DNA of 64,000 nt, taken from NCBI GenBank assembly GCA_016748015.1, contig JAAOMT010000258.1, positions 30,357 through 94,356 on the forward strand, in the 5' to 3' direction. This DNA comes from Geosiphon pyriformis. Lineage: Eukaryota; Glomeromycota; Glomeromycetes; Archaeosporales; Geosiphonaceae. The notes beneath the pieces were generated by a model. That model saw only the letters and a program-made list of their open reading frames with translations. It did no database searches and was not told the origin of the DNA. Shown here in pieces: positions 1 through 13,014 of the stretch (position 1 is its first letter; the number at the start of each line of letters is the position of its first letter). A program made the position numbers and the translations under genes.

Positions 1-1700
1 AGTAGTAACATCTTAAAAAATACAATTACCAACTTAGAAGAAAACAAGAGTTGAATTACCAATCCATCTATCATATCACTATATATCTAGAAGTGTTATC
101 AACATTTTATCAACAGGTAAATTCATATCAAATGTAAAAACAGTATCAATACAACTTCTATTTCAAAGTAAACAAAAGAAAGCAGAGTTATTGGAAACCT
201 ACAACAATTATTTTAAAGTATTTAATTCACAATCACCAATACTATCTGGATTTTAATCACTATTAACTCAGCCAAATTTCAGAACTGTAAGTCTTTGGAA
301 AGTAATAAAGTCAAAAGAAGAAGAAAACAAAGATCAGAAATTTAACTATTAAAACCCAATTTCAGAAAATTCAGAAATTCAAACTCTGATTGTTTTAACT
401 CAGCAAAATCAGAATAATTTGAACTTCACCATTATTAATCAACCAAACTTATCTTCAGAAATCATAATTAATTCATCACCAATTGTACTGATTGTTATAC
501 AACCCCAACCACAGCTACAATCACAACAACAGTCACAACAACTTATAATTACTTCAATAGTCTACACTTCAATTACAAAACTTGAAAAATTCACCAGTAA
601 AAAGGATAATATCCAAGTTTGGTTAAATAATATTACTAAAAAAATTACAGCAAATAACTATAATAATGTTAGAGCACTTTAAGCAATTCCATATTTTCTT
701 TAAGATACTATCAATTTATGGTATCAAAATTTTGTTAACAAATCACAAAACTTTAATGTATTTAAAATCGTGTTTCTACAGCATTTTAGTGATAATAATA
801 GTATTAACTACCTAGTCAATAGTTTTACTACAATCAAACAAGATGATACTGAAGCAGTCACCACTTACTTGGAACATTTCCACAAAAAATTTGCACCAAA
901 TACAAGCCATTAAAGCTGACTACTTTATAGTGCCACAGATTTTGAATCAATTTATGTGTGGATTGCATAGCAGCTTACTATAGAAAGTATGTACAATACA
1001 CCCAAATACACTCTAAGATGCAGTCACACATGCCCAAAATTTTGAATCAGCAGAGTTAGAAGCCAACTATGCTCAAGTCATTAATCTAGTAATGAATAGA
1101 TCATCTGAATTAGACTCTAAGCTAAAACAATTCAATGACATTATCAATCAGAAAATTAAAAGGTATTTAGCTAATAATAGCAATCAGGCAATTTATCAAC
1201 TGTCACAATATTGTAAAAATTCAGAAAATTCTAATCAATCTCAAAATCAGTTATGTCTATATTTATTAAATCAACAGTAGCAGCAAGAGATATGTATTTG
1301 CTATTATTGTGATAAACAAAGACATATAAAAATAGATTGTCACCAAAGATTAAATAACTAATAATTGGAAATTCAATATTAAAACTCCAATTGCAGATTT
1401 TAAATTTCAAACTATGCCAATAATTCATCAAATGAATCATACCAATATTAGTCTCATTACTTTTAAATAACACAGCCAATTTATCAAGCACCAATTTATC
1501 AACACTCAGCCCTAGTAATTTATTAACCACTTCAAACTCAGCTAATTTACCAATTCCAACCAATTCCAATACCATCACAGAACTTATCTCAAAACAGAAA
1601 CCAGAAACTGAAAACTATACAAATCCATTAAAATTGGTGATTGACAATAGTAATACACCAACTAATTTCCAGTTTAGCAGCCCAACAATCTAGATTATAA
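1..1700 (+). pseudogene. gag: A1 gag remnant with CCHC knuckle
   Basis: The capsid-like segment is recognisable at 419-682 (a Gln-rich tract, then an ...ITKLEKFTSKKDN... stretch) and again at about 780-1280, parallel to the A6 Gag. A CCHC knuckle (CYYCDKQRHIKIDC, CX2CX4HX4C) is intact at 1299-1340. The frame is broken by stops; the TAA at 254-256 occupies a codon that is TGA in A2 and A6 and CAA in A5. Confidence 0.8.
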
Positions 1701-1862
1701 CAGCAAAATATGAAAACTAGCTATGCCCAACATCCAAATGTCTAATGCTATTTAAGTCTCCTAATTATTTCAAAAAACACCCTATTCAATTATCTAGAAA
1801 CCAACCAAAAACCACTCACCAACAATATACTTTCAGCAACCATTACAAATAATGAATTACTA

Positions 1863-2330
1863 ATGGCAATTTTTTTCTTTGAATTCGAAGAACCAACAAT
1901 AACTCTGTTATTCAGTGGAGCTATCTTGGACACAAAACCCATTATTGCAATGTATATTAATGCCAAGATTGATAGTCAGTTTATCAAATTAATCTTAGAC
2001 AGTGGTTTGGTAGACAGCATAATTACTAAACAACTCATGAACCAATTAAGTTGCCAAGTTAATTGTATTGCTAGTGCCAAAATTATCATGGCTAATAGAG
2101 CTACCAAGATTTTAATCAGCAAAATTGACAACTTTCCAATCAAAATCAATGGCATCAGCATACCAATTAAAGTCAATAGCATCAGCATACCAATCAAAGT
2201 TCTTGTTATGAAAGCCACTTGGTACCAAGTTCTGGTTGGTAATGACTGGTTGTCTAAGACAAACACTATACTTAATTGAACCACTTAAAAATTGCAATTC
2301 AGTCAAGACAGTTAGTACACTCAAGTACCA
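1863..2330 (+). pseudogene. A1 retropepsin-like protease remnant
   Basis: An open stretch of 138 codons (1863-2279) holds the aspartic protease core LILDSGLVDSIITKQLMNQL with the DSG triad kept, then VLVGNDWLSK, the conserved downstream motif of this family. At 2055-2057 the codon is CAA where A2 and A6 have TGA. A short internal duplication around 2136-2200 repeats an I-K-V-N-(G/S)-I-S-I-P segment. Confidence 0.82.
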
Positions 2331-2559
2331 GCCATATATAGTTACTTTAAACCAACTAATACTACTTAAGTTCCACTAATCAAATTAGAAAAAAAGAAAA
2401 AAAGACCTACCTGGAAAGCCTACCAAGTCTCATGGACTAACAATGACTATAATAGCTTACTAGCAATGTCTACATAAGAGAAAAAAAAAAAAAAAAAAAA
2501 AAGAGAGAAAAAAAAACACCAAGCAACAATATCTATCTATATACTATACACCACTACTA

Positions 2560-3470
2560 TCCAATTACAGCCAAACTATCATCAACTCAAGCTAATTTGC
2601 ATCAATTGTGACAAAAAATTGTCATCAATAAGTGCATATTGTGGTAATAATGAGAAGTGGCTAACAGCAACTAAGTATTACTGCTGCCCATGTGTCCTCA
2701 AGTAATTTGAAGACCAAAAAAACAAGAAAAATGAGACAACAAATCTTGTCTTACATGTAAAATTATTTTACCTAACAAAAAAATATGAAATAATATTCTT
2801 GGCAAGAAAAAACATGTAACAAATTGTGCCAATACATGATTTTAATCAATGACTGGATACAAAAAGAAATACCCATTGATAATGTCTGAAAACAAGCACT
2901 AAGGAGATTAAAAGATTATCCATATAACAAACATAAGATCTGGAAAATGACAAGTGCAAAAATAGAAGGTGTTTCATTTAGTGAGATATTAGAAATCAAA
3001 AATAACTCTCTAATACTCTCTAAATCAGAATACATTATAACTTCTAACATCTTAGATAACATCGAAAATGATTTTGAGTAATTCTATAAATATTACCAAA
3101 ACCTAGTGCTGATTAAGAAAGAACAAAAACAACAACTAGAACAGCTAAATACTCAATTTTGTTAACACTGTCTGATTTTCTGTGGCTTTTAATATTGTAA
3201 TAAATGTGACCTCATTTACAATCTACTATTGTGTATGATCTATATAATTCCTAAAAAGAAAGAACTAATTAGCAGCTGCAAAGTGGAATCAGAATTATTA
3301 TTTAATCCTGATTCAAACTTCAACAATAATGATAAAAACAATGATTCTAGTTCAATCCAAAATGGCAATACTAATAACAATAATTTGAACTCTGATTCAA
3401 ACCACAAACAATACATCGCACTCTTTGATTTTTCAAAGAAGTAAGAACTTAAATGGTTCAGCAATAATGA
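2560..3470 (+). pseudogene. A1 Cys-rich cluster region and acidic linker remnant
   Basis: Family-specific segment between protease and dUTPase. A CxxC-rich stretch (CINCDKKLSSISAYCG, then YYCCPCVLK) lies at about 2600-2700. A second cluster (HCLIFCGF, YCNKCDLIYN) is at about 3165-3225. A low-complexity Asn/Asp/Ser tract follows (3229-3444). All three parts align with A6 54880-55770. The fold is unknown to me; zinc binding is inferred from cysteine spacing. A run of about 20 A at 2480-2505 interrupts it. Confidence 0.65.
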
Positions 3471-3477
3471 TGAAAAT

Positions 3478-4310
3478 ATTATGCCAGAACATGCACATAA
3501 TACTAATGCAAAATTTGATTTAAAATATTTAAAAAAAGATGTCATCAAATTAAAACTATATTTACACATATGCATTGATCTAAAAGTAGCACTGGAAATT
3601 CTGGCAACAATCATGATTTAATTAGCATTTAGATCTAGTTTAGTGAAGAAAGAAATCAATATCAGAAGAGGAATAATTGATGTAGAATATATAAGAAATA
3701 TCATTGCAATACTACAATATGACTCAGAAAAAGAATATATCATTAAACCAAATAAAAAGATAGCACAGACAATATTTTTATCTCTGGTTAAAATAACTCA
3801 ATTGGTATTAGTGAGAAAAAGAAAAAAATTAGGGATGACAGCAAGAAGGATAAATGGATTCGGATCTATAAGTAGAATAGATATACCAGTTAACATAACA
3901 AAGGAAAAAGTTATTGACAAAAGAGAAATTATCTCCACCTTTTAATTAATTTCTATCTTACCATATGATCAGTAAATATTAGTCATAGAAAGGAAAATAA
4001 AGAATCAAGTTCAAATTTTTAAAGAAGAAACTACAATTTGTGAATCAAGAAAAATTGGACTTACCAATCTTTATATACCAGCCAAAAGCCTTAAACATAT
4101 CAAAATTTCTATTTACAATATAACAGAAAAAATTATTGAAATACTAAAAGAAATTATCATTAAATACTTAAGCACCAAAGTTGAAAACCAATCACCAAGC
4201 ACTATTCTAGATTTTCTACAGCTATGCAGATATGTGGATATCATATCATAAACAATATATAAACAAAAAGAATATTATTTGCTCCAATTAAAACAAGTGG
4301 AACAAATGAA
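3478..4310 (+). pseudogene. A1 dUTPase remnant and following linker
   Basis: Degenerate trimeric-type dUTPase. Visible are motif 3 (GIIDVEYIRNI), motif 4 (KKIAQTIFLSL) and a weak motif 5 (RRINGFGSIS) in the open stretch 3643-3945; motif 1 is eroded to NAKFDLKYL. The downstream linker (C/S-E-S-R-K-I-G-L-T-N-L-Y) at 4030-4260 joins it to RT, as in A6. Not functional, since stops precede and follow it. Confidence 0.78.
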
Positions 4311-4319
4311 CTTAAAAAA

Positions 4320-5690
4320 CTTAGACTCATTCTAACAAATGCAACTTAAAATGTTGCTCAACAATTTTACTGACATCTTTACAAATGAAAATAAATTTGG
4401 TAGACTTGACATCATCCAGTACCAGATCAAAACTAGAGATGCAATGCTAATTAAGCAAAGAACATACAGAATACTACCAGCAAGCCATGAAATTATCCAA
4501 CAAAAAATTAACAAAATGTTTGACAATGGGTTAATTCAATTATTAATGAGTCTATGGTCATTACCAGTAGTACTAGTTTATAAAAAGAATAGAAAAATTC
4601 ATTTTTATGTAGATTATAGAAAACTCAATGATGTAATTTGTAGAAACAGCTACTCCATTCCACAAATCTAAAAATTATTTAATGCTTTCGGAAGAAAGAA
4701 ATAGTTCTCAATACTAAATCTAGATAGTGGTTACTAGTAAGTAGTTATGAATTCAGCCAACAAAAAAAAACTACATTTACTATTAGAGAAGAGAATTTTG
4801 AATTTAAAGTCATGCCATTCAGCTTAACCAACACTCCAACCATATTTCAATAGCTTATTAAAATTGTTTATACTAGACTACTATGGAAATCAGTAGTTAT
4901 ATATTTAGATGACACCAATGTGTTCTCAAGAACATTCAATAATTATTTGTATTATTTTTAGCAAGTATTTGGGAGATTAAAAAGAGCAGGATTGAAACTA
5001 AATGCAACCAAGTGATTTTTTGGCAAAATGGAATTAAAATTTCTAGAACATGTTATAAGCAAAAATGGCATTAAAACAGATCCAAACAAAATTGAGACAG
5101 TTAAAAATTTTCTAGTACTTATTAACTTGATAGAACTACAAGCATTCTTAAAATTTACTAGATACTACTACTACTTTATTCAGAATTTCTCAAAATAGCT
5201 CAACTATTTCACCAGCTTCAAGCTAAAAATGTAAAATATAAATAGACAGAAACTCAGCAAAAAGCTTTTAATATATTAAGAAGAAAGCTTATCCAAACAC
5301 CAATATTAATCTATTCAGATCACAACAAACTATTTATTATCACCACTGATGTATCAAGCTAAGTATTGGGAGCAGTACTATTTCAGAGAGAACTAAATAA
5401 AAGAGAATATCCAGTAGCATATGCTAGTCACAGTTTAAGTTCAGCTGAAAAAAACTATAGAACATCAGCACTAGAACACTTAGCTATCTATTGAACAGTC
5501 ATGAAATAGAAAAAATACTTAAGCCAAAAATTTGATATATATACTGATTATAAAGAATTGATATCAATCCAGAAGCAAGAATTTAGAAATGACTGTCAGA
5601 TGAAAAATAGAACTTTTACTATTCAAATATACAGTACATTATAAAAAGAGAAAAAAAAACAGAAATGCCAATAGTTTATTACAAATAAGA
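4320..5690 (+). pseudogene. pol: A1 reverse transcriptase and RNase H remnant
   Basis: The RT fingers/palm are legible from 4339 (NNFTDIFTNENKFGRLD) through FYVDYRKLND. The catalytic YLDD at 4902-4913 is intact here, unlike in A2, A3, A5 and A6. The Trp codon of the SGYWQV motif is TAG at about 4735, followed by TAA for Gln. RNase H remnants (ITTDVSS, then VAYASHSLSSAEKNY) lie at 5340-5460. Confidence 0.83.
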
Positions 5691-5759
5691 CAAATCTAAA
5701 AACATTCCAATCCAAAAATTTAACAAAAGATAAATACACAAAAATATTAACAACTCCAA

Positions 5760-6960
5760 CATTATATTAATATCCAGCAGTTTAAGGTGAAATTATCTCA
5801 AAAAAACAAAACAACATAAAACAACAATCAAAATATTTTATCATTTACCAAAATATATTATATAGAAAAACAGAAAAAATCTAAATCAACCATTTAGAAT
5901 AGTTACAAAATCAAAAAAAAAACAATACTATACAACATACACTCAGATTTAATAGCAAGACATTTTTATAAAAAAGCAATCATAAAAAAAACCAGAAAAA
6001 AATATTATTGGCCATTAATATATCCAGATATTATCTAATATGTTCAAAATTGTGATACTTGTCAGAGAAGAAAAAGAACAAAACTCAGTAAGCCACTAAG
6101 ACCAATTAAAATAGAACAACTATTTGATTGTATTGGAATTGACTTAGTTGAACCATTAACAATAACTAACAGAGGGAACAGATATATTGCAGTAGTCATA
6201 AACTATCTTACCAAATGGCCAAAGGTAAAAGCAATTCAAAAACAAATGCAAAATTTGTAGCTAAATTCATTTATCAAGATTTAATTTGTTAACATAGATG
6301 TCCAAAAAAATTGTTATCAAATCAAAAAACTAACTTTGTAAACAGAACATTGACAGAATTAAGCCAAAGATTTGGAATCAAGAGACCATTATTATTACCA
6401 TATTATCCACAAACAAATGGTTTAGTTACAGAACATTGTGTGAAACAATTGTCAAAATCAGCTAAAAAAACCAGGATAAATAAAATTTGTTTATACCATT
6501 AGTACTATTTGCTTATCAAACAATGAAGCAAAATACCATATAAACAACACTATTTGAATTTGTTTATGATAAAACAGCAATATTATTAGTAGAGATAAAT
6601 ATTAACACATATCTAACAGAACCAATAACAGAAGCCAACTTACAAAAAAAATTGCTAAAAAAAATGTATAAACTAATAGAAACTTTGGAAAACAAAAAAC
6701 AGAAAGCAGCTGATAACATTCAAAGATCACAAAAAAAACAACATTATAAACAATTACCAGATAAACCAGTTGAATTTAGAATTAGAAACAAAGTATTTTT
6801 ATATTATACCAAAATAAAAAAACAATGAAATAGAAAATTTAACCCCAAATAGGACAAACCATTTTACATAGAAGAAATTCTAAAAAATAAAGCTTATAAA
6901 TTAAGATAAGACAACAAAATCTTAGCTAAAGCAGTACATTATAATTGATTAAAATCATAT
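5760..6960 (+). pseudogene. pol: A1 integrase remnant
   Basis: The zinc-binding N-terminal domain is partly readable (ARHFYKKA, YYWPLIYPDII, then NCDTCQRR), followed by GIDLVEPLTI with the first catalytic Asp. The open stretch at 6311-6502 carries SNQKTNFVNRT, where the second catalytic Asp of the usual SDQGTHF is Asn, and a PYYPQTNGLV motif. Many stops. Confidence 0.82.
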
Positions 6961-6964
6961 TACA

Positions 6965-7778
6965 ATACAGTACTATCATTTACTAGTAATATTTTATAAC
7001 TAAAAGTATAATGAATATTAGTCCAATTAGATAAGATTTTATAAGATCTAGAACCAATTATAATTATTAATTTAAACATGTCAAATTAATTGACCAAAAG
7101 AGTATATAAAGACACAGTATATGTGACAAAAAAACCAAAGAAAATGGAAATACCAGACCATATCTACATCTTAGCTCAACAATTATTTTAGATCTTAAAT
7201 TAACAATAATTGGACATGGAAATTACTATTAACCACCAAACAATCTGCTATCAAAACACCAAGCAAAAAGAAAAAAGTATACTATACTAGTAATCATAAA
7301 ACCAACCAAAAAACTGGTTAGATAAAATAGTAGAAAAAGTGAAAAACACTTTGGGAAAAATATCCATTATGGTTTCAACTGAAAAACTCACCAAAAAAAA
7401 TTAAAATCAGTGAATAGAACAACTTTTAATATCATATTGTTATTATTAGTTGGAACAAAAATTGAATATTCAGAAATTATATCTTGATAAATCTAAAAAA
7501 ATATTTAATTCAGAGATAATACAGAATATTGAAAACATTATTGGAAAGAAAACAAATCTGATACTACACATCAAAACAATCTATTAACTATACACAATAT
7601 TTTAAAACTATCCAGAAATATTGCTACATACCAACATAGAGACAATAACCATTAACCAATAAAGAAAATGAACAACTTACAAATTAAAGATATAAGAAGC
7701 AAAATTGAACAAACAATATTAAAAAGAGAAGTTATGGACTTAATTCAAAATGAAAATTTTGACAAAGCTCAATATTAA
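6965..7778 (+). pseudogene. A1 conserved post-integrase domain remnant
   Basis: Sequence after integrase aligns with A6 59240-60118 and with the other copies: an ILAQQLF motif near 7170, a LLLLVGTKIEYSEIIS-like segment near 7435, and the terminal ...FDKAQY before the TAA at 7776-7778. The function is not recognised. It lies directly upstream of a purine-rich tract and the 3' LTR. Confidence 0.6.
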
Positions 7779-7791
7779 AAGGAGAAGATAA

Positions 7792-8393
7792 TATTATTTA
7801 TAGAAAAACATACAAAATAATAATAGAAAAAACAGATAGATCAATAAGAGAATAGTAGCTAACATGTAAACATATTGCTTAAAAAATTATAGTACATTAC
7901 TTAAGAATGTGAGCAATTTCATAAAACCCAAATTATATATATATAGCAAGAATATTAGAAGCAGAAAAGAGAAGAATTGATACTAAATCTTCCAGTTTAA
8001 CAACATCTTAATTAGAATCATCAATATTAATAAATAATTATTTACTATCTAAATCACTCTTTCCATTATCAATACTTCATGTTGATAATATTCGATACTT
8101 AATTATACTAAAACAATAGCTCTTGATCACAGCTATTAACAGGATACTAATTTTTTATTGTCTTGGCTTATTTTTTTATTTTATTTTATTTTATTTTATT
8201 TTTGTTTATTGTTATATCCTAATTAATTAAGAATTAAGTACTAAGTTATTGATATCAAGAATAGTTTGATAAAAGACTCATAAAATAAGAATAGAAAACT
8301 CAAAGATTGAAAATAGCTTACTAGAAGGGCATAACTGCCAAAATAAACCAGCTACCATGTTAAAAAAAAAATTTGATAGAATTGTGATTCTGG
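7792..8393 (+). repeat. A1 3' LTR, left part (split by A2)
   Basis: It starts TATTATTTAT, a decayed TGTTACTTAT, after a purine-rich tract. It contains a TATA-like run (7937-7950), (TTTTA)n-type T-rich sequence near 8165-8200, and family LTR sequence up to GATTCTGG, where a second LTR start begins at 8394. The right part resumes after A2 at 17967, so this is one LTR interrupted by insertion rather than two tandem LTRs. Confidence 0.8.
8390..8393. repeat. 4-bp target duplication of A2 (left)
   Basis: CTGG precedes the A2 5' LTR. The matching copy after the A2 3' LTR is CTGA at 17963-17966, a single G-to-A difference. Removing A2 plus one copy reconstitutes the A1 LTR. Confidence 0.65.
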
Positions 8394-9194
8394 TATTATT
8401 TATAAAGAAAACATATAAAAGAAAATAGTAAGAAAACAAATAGACCAATAGAAAAGTAGTAGTTAGCAAGTAAGCACATTGCTCAACAATGTGGAACAAT
8501 ATTAGAAAATTAGGGCACATTGCTCAAGAAATCATAGCACATTGCTTGAAAATATAAGCAATTTTATAGAACCTAAATTATGTATATATAGCAAGAATAT
8601 TAGAAGCAGAAAAGAGAGAATTAGAACCAAAATCTCCTTAGTATCATATCTTTATTAGCATTATTAATATTAATAAATAATTATTTACTATCTAAATTAC
8701 TCTTCCCATTATCAACACTTTATGTTGATAGTAATTAATACTTAATTACACTGGAACAATAGCTTTTAATTATGACTATTGATAAAATATTAATATTCAT
8801 TGCCTTGGCTTATTTCTTTATTTTTTTTATTTTCTTTTGTTATTTATTGTTGTTAACTAATTGATTAAAAGTTAAAGTGCTGAGTTATTGATATTAAAAA
8901 TTGTCTGGTAAAAAACTCTTGCAAAAGAGTAAACACTTGAATTTAAAAATTGCTTACCAGAAAATTGCCAACCATCAAGCCAAGAAAAGAATTGATAGAA
9001 TTGTGATTCTAAAAGGCTACTAAAAACAATTATTGAATCTCTGTTCATTATACAAAGAACTCAACCAAAACCTTCAGATTATGGAAACCTTCAGATAACT
9101 AAAATCTTTAGATATTACCAAAATAATTTAGCTATTGAGCACCAAATTATGGATTTGTTATTTAATTTAAGATCCCAAATAATCACCTGTAACA
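8394..9194 (+). repeat. A2 5' LTR
   Basis: It begins TATTATTTATAAAG and ends CACCTGTAACA, followed by TTTGGGGCTCTC, a decayed primer site. A TATATATA box at 8583-8590 is the likely Pol II promoter. U3 carries GCACATTGCTC-type repeats near 8470-8545. The length is 801 bp. Confidence 0.83.
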
Positions 9195-9249
9195 TTTGGG
9201 GCTCTCTGTAAAATATAAATCTACAGAAAACCAGCACTAATACACAACT

Positions 9250-11340
9250 ATCTAAAAGTGGTAGAATCAGAAAGAATAAGAACAAACTATTTAGAATTTG
9301 CCAAATTCTTATTCTAGTATTATTGTCAACACTTGAGATTAACCAACAATCACCTATTAGCAGAATCCACCTTCAATTTCTATATTAACAAGAGAATCTT
9401 ATATTTGCTAAGAGTACCAATAGAAACTAATTCAGCAAAAAGAAATTTCTACAACAAATTAATTCTAAATACCAGCCTACCAGCAAATTATAACTTTACA
9501 GCAATCCTTACTAAAATTAATAGAGAAATTAAAAATCACACTCAACAAAGATACTCCATCATTTACACAAACAAAGACAAAGAAAAAATACAAACACCAG
9601 TAGTAACATCTTAAAGAATACAACCACTTACTTGAAAGAAAACAAGAATAGAATCACCAACCAACTAATCATATCACTATACATCCAGAAGCACTATCAA
9701 CATTTTATCACCAGGCATATTTACCTTAAAAGCAAAACTCTCATTAGTCCAACTCCCATTTTAAAGTAAACAAAAAAAAGCAGAATTATTAAGAACCTAT
9801 GATAATTATTTTGAAGGATTTAAATCGTGATTACCAACACTATCAAGATTTTGATAACCACCATCTCAACCAGATTTCAGAGCCATAAGTTCTTGGAAAG
9901 TAACAGAATCAGAAGAAGAAGAAAACAAGAATTGAGAATTTAATTATTAAAACCTGATCCCAAAAAACCCAGAAATCAAAACTCTGAATAATCAAACTCA
10001 GCAAAATCAGAACAATCTAAATTCTGATATCATTAATCAGCAAAACTTACCTCTAGAATTCGTGATAGATTTACTATCAGTTGCCACACTATTATTACAG
10101 CTAATATAATCACAACAATTATTTCAACAATCATTACAACAATAACAACAAATTGCAGCACAAATGGCCTACACTCCAATCACCAAAATAGAAAAATTTA
10201 CTGGCGAAAAAGATAACACCCAAGTATGATTAAATAATGTGAAAAAAACCATCACAGCCAATAGATAGAACAACACTAGAGTACTACAAGCTATTTCTTA
10301 TTTTCTCCAGAATATTGCCGACTTGTAGTATTAAAGTTTGGCCCAAAAACCCAAACTTTTAATGTGTTCAAACAAGAATTTCTAAAATATTTTAGCAACA
10401 ATAATAGCATTAACCACCTAGCTAATATATTCACCACTATTAAACAAGAAAATGTCAAAGCAGTCACTACTTACTTGGGATGCTTTCACAGGAATCTATG
10501 TCAAATTTAGGCAATACAAGCTAATTATTTTACTATGTCACAAATCTTAAATCAATTTATCAGAGATCTGTGCAGTAGCATTTTCCAATATGTATATTCA
10601 TTACATTCAGCAGATTTTCAAGCCACAGTTACAAATGCCCAAGATTTTGAGACAGCTAAATTAGAAGCCAATCATGCCTAAGCTATGAATCTAGTAATAA
10701 ATAGATCATCTGACTTGAATTCCAAATTGAAGCAGTTTAGTAATTTAATCAATCAGAAATTAGAGGAATACTTAACTAACAATCAAGTAATCTATCAACC
10801 TTCACAATAATGTAATAATACAGGAAACTCAAATCATTTTCAAAATCAGGCATGTTTATTATTATCAACCAATTAACCATGGCAATCAAAGATATGTATT
10901 TGCTACAATTGTGGTAAACAAAGTCACATTAGAGTTAGCTGCTAAATTTATAACAATAACTCATAATCAGAAAATCAATATTGAAATCCTGATCGCAGAT
11001 TTCAAACTCTAAGTTATTACTCAAATTAAGATCAATATTAATCTAATTATACCCAAATGATATAACAACTAATATATATACCTTCAATATATTAACTAAC
11101 AACACCTGTTATATATCAATTACTGCAGCCACAACTAATTTATCAATCTTAATCCATTCAAATACCACCACAAATGACTGTGCTCAATGAAAATCAGAGG
11201 CCAGGAACTATTCAACAAAACTAGATATCAGCAATAGTTGTTCATCAACCAATTTTCAGCATATTCCAACAACTCTCAAAATCATGTCCAAAAAATTTGG
11301 AAACTAAGTATACCCAAAACCCAAGTTCTTAAAACTATTT
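9250..11340 (+). pseudogene. gag: A2 gag remnant
   Basis: The N-terminal segment is open at 9333-9614 (LAESTFNFYINKRILYLLRVP), homologous to A6 51860 onward. The capsid-like part follows at about 10150-10790 with several stops. The CCHC knuckle CYNCGKQSHIRVSC is intact at 10901-10942. The codon at 9852-9854 is TGA, matching the A6 TGA at 52387 and the A5 CAA. Confidence 0.82.
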
Positions 11341-11347
11341 AAGTCTC

Positions 11348-11960
11348 TTGGTTACTCCAGAAAACACCTCACTTAACAACTTGAAAACCAATCAGAAACC
11401 ACTTACTAACAACATTTTATCAGCAATTGTTACCAATGATAACTCATTAACAGTTATTTTCCCCTTTAAACTTGAGAAACAGTTTGAAATGCCTTTTTTT
11501 AATAGTGCTGTCCTCAAAGAAAAACCCATAACTGCAATATATATCAATGCTAAAACTGATGATTACTATATTAAGTTAATTTTGGTCAACAGGTCAACAG
11601 ACAACATCATCACTCAACAACTTATGAACCAATTAGATTGCTGAGTTGATTGCACTGTCAGCACTAGAATTATTATTGCTAATAGAGCAACAAAGACTCC
11701 AATCAGCGATATTGATGACTTCTCTTTTAAAGTTAATGGCATTATTATATCCATCAAAGTCTTAATTATAGAAGTCATCCAATATCAAGCTTTTATTAGT
11801 AATGACTGGCTGACTAAAGCAAATGCTGTACTTGATTGGACTACTTAAGAATTACAGCTCAGCCAGAATGGACACCACATTCAAATACCAGCCACATACA
11901 GTTATTTTAAACCACATACTATATCAGCACTGTTAATTGATTTGGAAAAAGAAAACAAAC
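11348..11960 (+). pseudogene. A2 protease remnant
   Basis: The open stretch 11348-11644 covers the protease N-terminus, but the catalytic DSG has become VNR (LILVNRSTDNIITQQLMNQL). It ends at TGA 11642-11644, the position of a CAA in A1 and A3. The downstream motif (ISNDWLTKANA) is readable near 11800. Confidence 0.78.
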
Positions 11961-12099
11961 CTATTTAAGAAGCCTATCAAGTTTTGTAAGCTGATACCAA
12001 TTACAATAAACTGCCACCAGTATTTTCTTGGAATAACAAGAAAAAAGAAAAAAAAAAAGACAAACTTAAAGAAACTACAGCCACAAAAAAAATAACTAA

Positions 12100-13000
12100 T
12101 AGCTAGAAACAATTATACTTACATGAACTCATCAAAGAGCCATCATATATTCTTCTCAAATGTCAAGATTACGACAAGAAACTATTCTTTATGGGAGCAT
12201 AGATAGTACTTGACAAAGACTATTGGACCAAAACACATTATTATTACAATGCCATAGAGAATGCTATGACTATCCAAAAAAACATGGCAAGTGGAATAAC
12301 AAACCATGTCTTACTTGTGGTAAACAATTACTTAATGAGAGAATGTAAAATAACATTTCTGGTTGAAGAGAAATGTGTGATGCTTTATGCTAGTACATGA
12401 TCCTTATAAGTAATTGGATTAGTCATAGCACACCTATTATTGCTGCATGACACTGAGTAATTTCTTGTCTGAATGATTATTTACATGACAAAAATAAGAT
12501 CTGGTAAATGGTCAATGCCAAAATAAAAAGTGCTTTGTTCAGTAAGATCCTAGAAATAAAAAACAATTCTTTAAAACCAGTTGATATCATCCTCATCTCC
12601 AATCCAAATGCATTTTTAGATATTGAAACAGGTCCAGAAGAATTTCATGAGCATTACCAGAATTTGGCACTAACAAGAAAAGAGCAAGAACAGCACTTAG
12701 AAGAAATAAATATCTGATTATGTGACTACTGTTTAATTCCATGTGACTTTCAATATTGTAATGAGTGTGACCTCATCTACAATCTACCACTACACATGAT
12801 CTACACAATTCCAGAAGAAGAACCAATCAGCAACTGTACATCAGAATTGGAATCAATATTCTATCTCAATTCAAACTCTGACAACAATGATAATAAAAAC
12901 AACAGTTCCAGCTCTATTTAAAATGACAATAATAGTAACAACAGTTCAAACTCTGATTTAAACTCAGAACAATATATTGTACTTTCTGATCTTACCAAGA
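12100..13000 (+). pseudogene. A2 Cys-rich cluster region and acidic linker remnant
   Basis: It aligns with A6 54750-55770. The open piece 12508-12717 (MVNAKIKSALFSKILEIKNN) corresponds to the helical segment before the second Cys cluster. The cluster itself (CDYCLIPCDFQYCNECDLIYN) is well preserved at 12720-12785 and is followed by an Asn/Asp/Ser tract. The function of this segment is unknown. Confidence 0.65.
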
Positions 13001-13014
13001 AGCAGGAACTTAAA

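Larger units (their letters stand above)
1..8393 (+). mobile_element. Ty3/gypsy family A copy A1, 5' truncated by window edge
   Basis: Degenerate LTR retrotransposon. Base 1 aligns with the Gag region of copy A6 near 52137, so the 5' LTR and start of gag lie outside. Internal remnants follow family order: gag, protease, Cys-rich region, dUTPase, RT, RNase H, integrase, C-terminal domain. The 3' LTR starts at 7792 and is interrupted at 8393 by copy A2; its remainder is 17967-18132. A1 itself sits in the 5' LTR of A3, because A3 LTR sequence resumes at 18133. Many stops and frameshifts; not functional. Confidence 0.88.

Noticed and set aside
7792-9194. A single 1.4-kb LTR or a tandem LTR pair
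   Set aside because: The second LTR start at 8394 interrupts the first at mid-sequence, and the missing part of the first continues after A2 at 17967.
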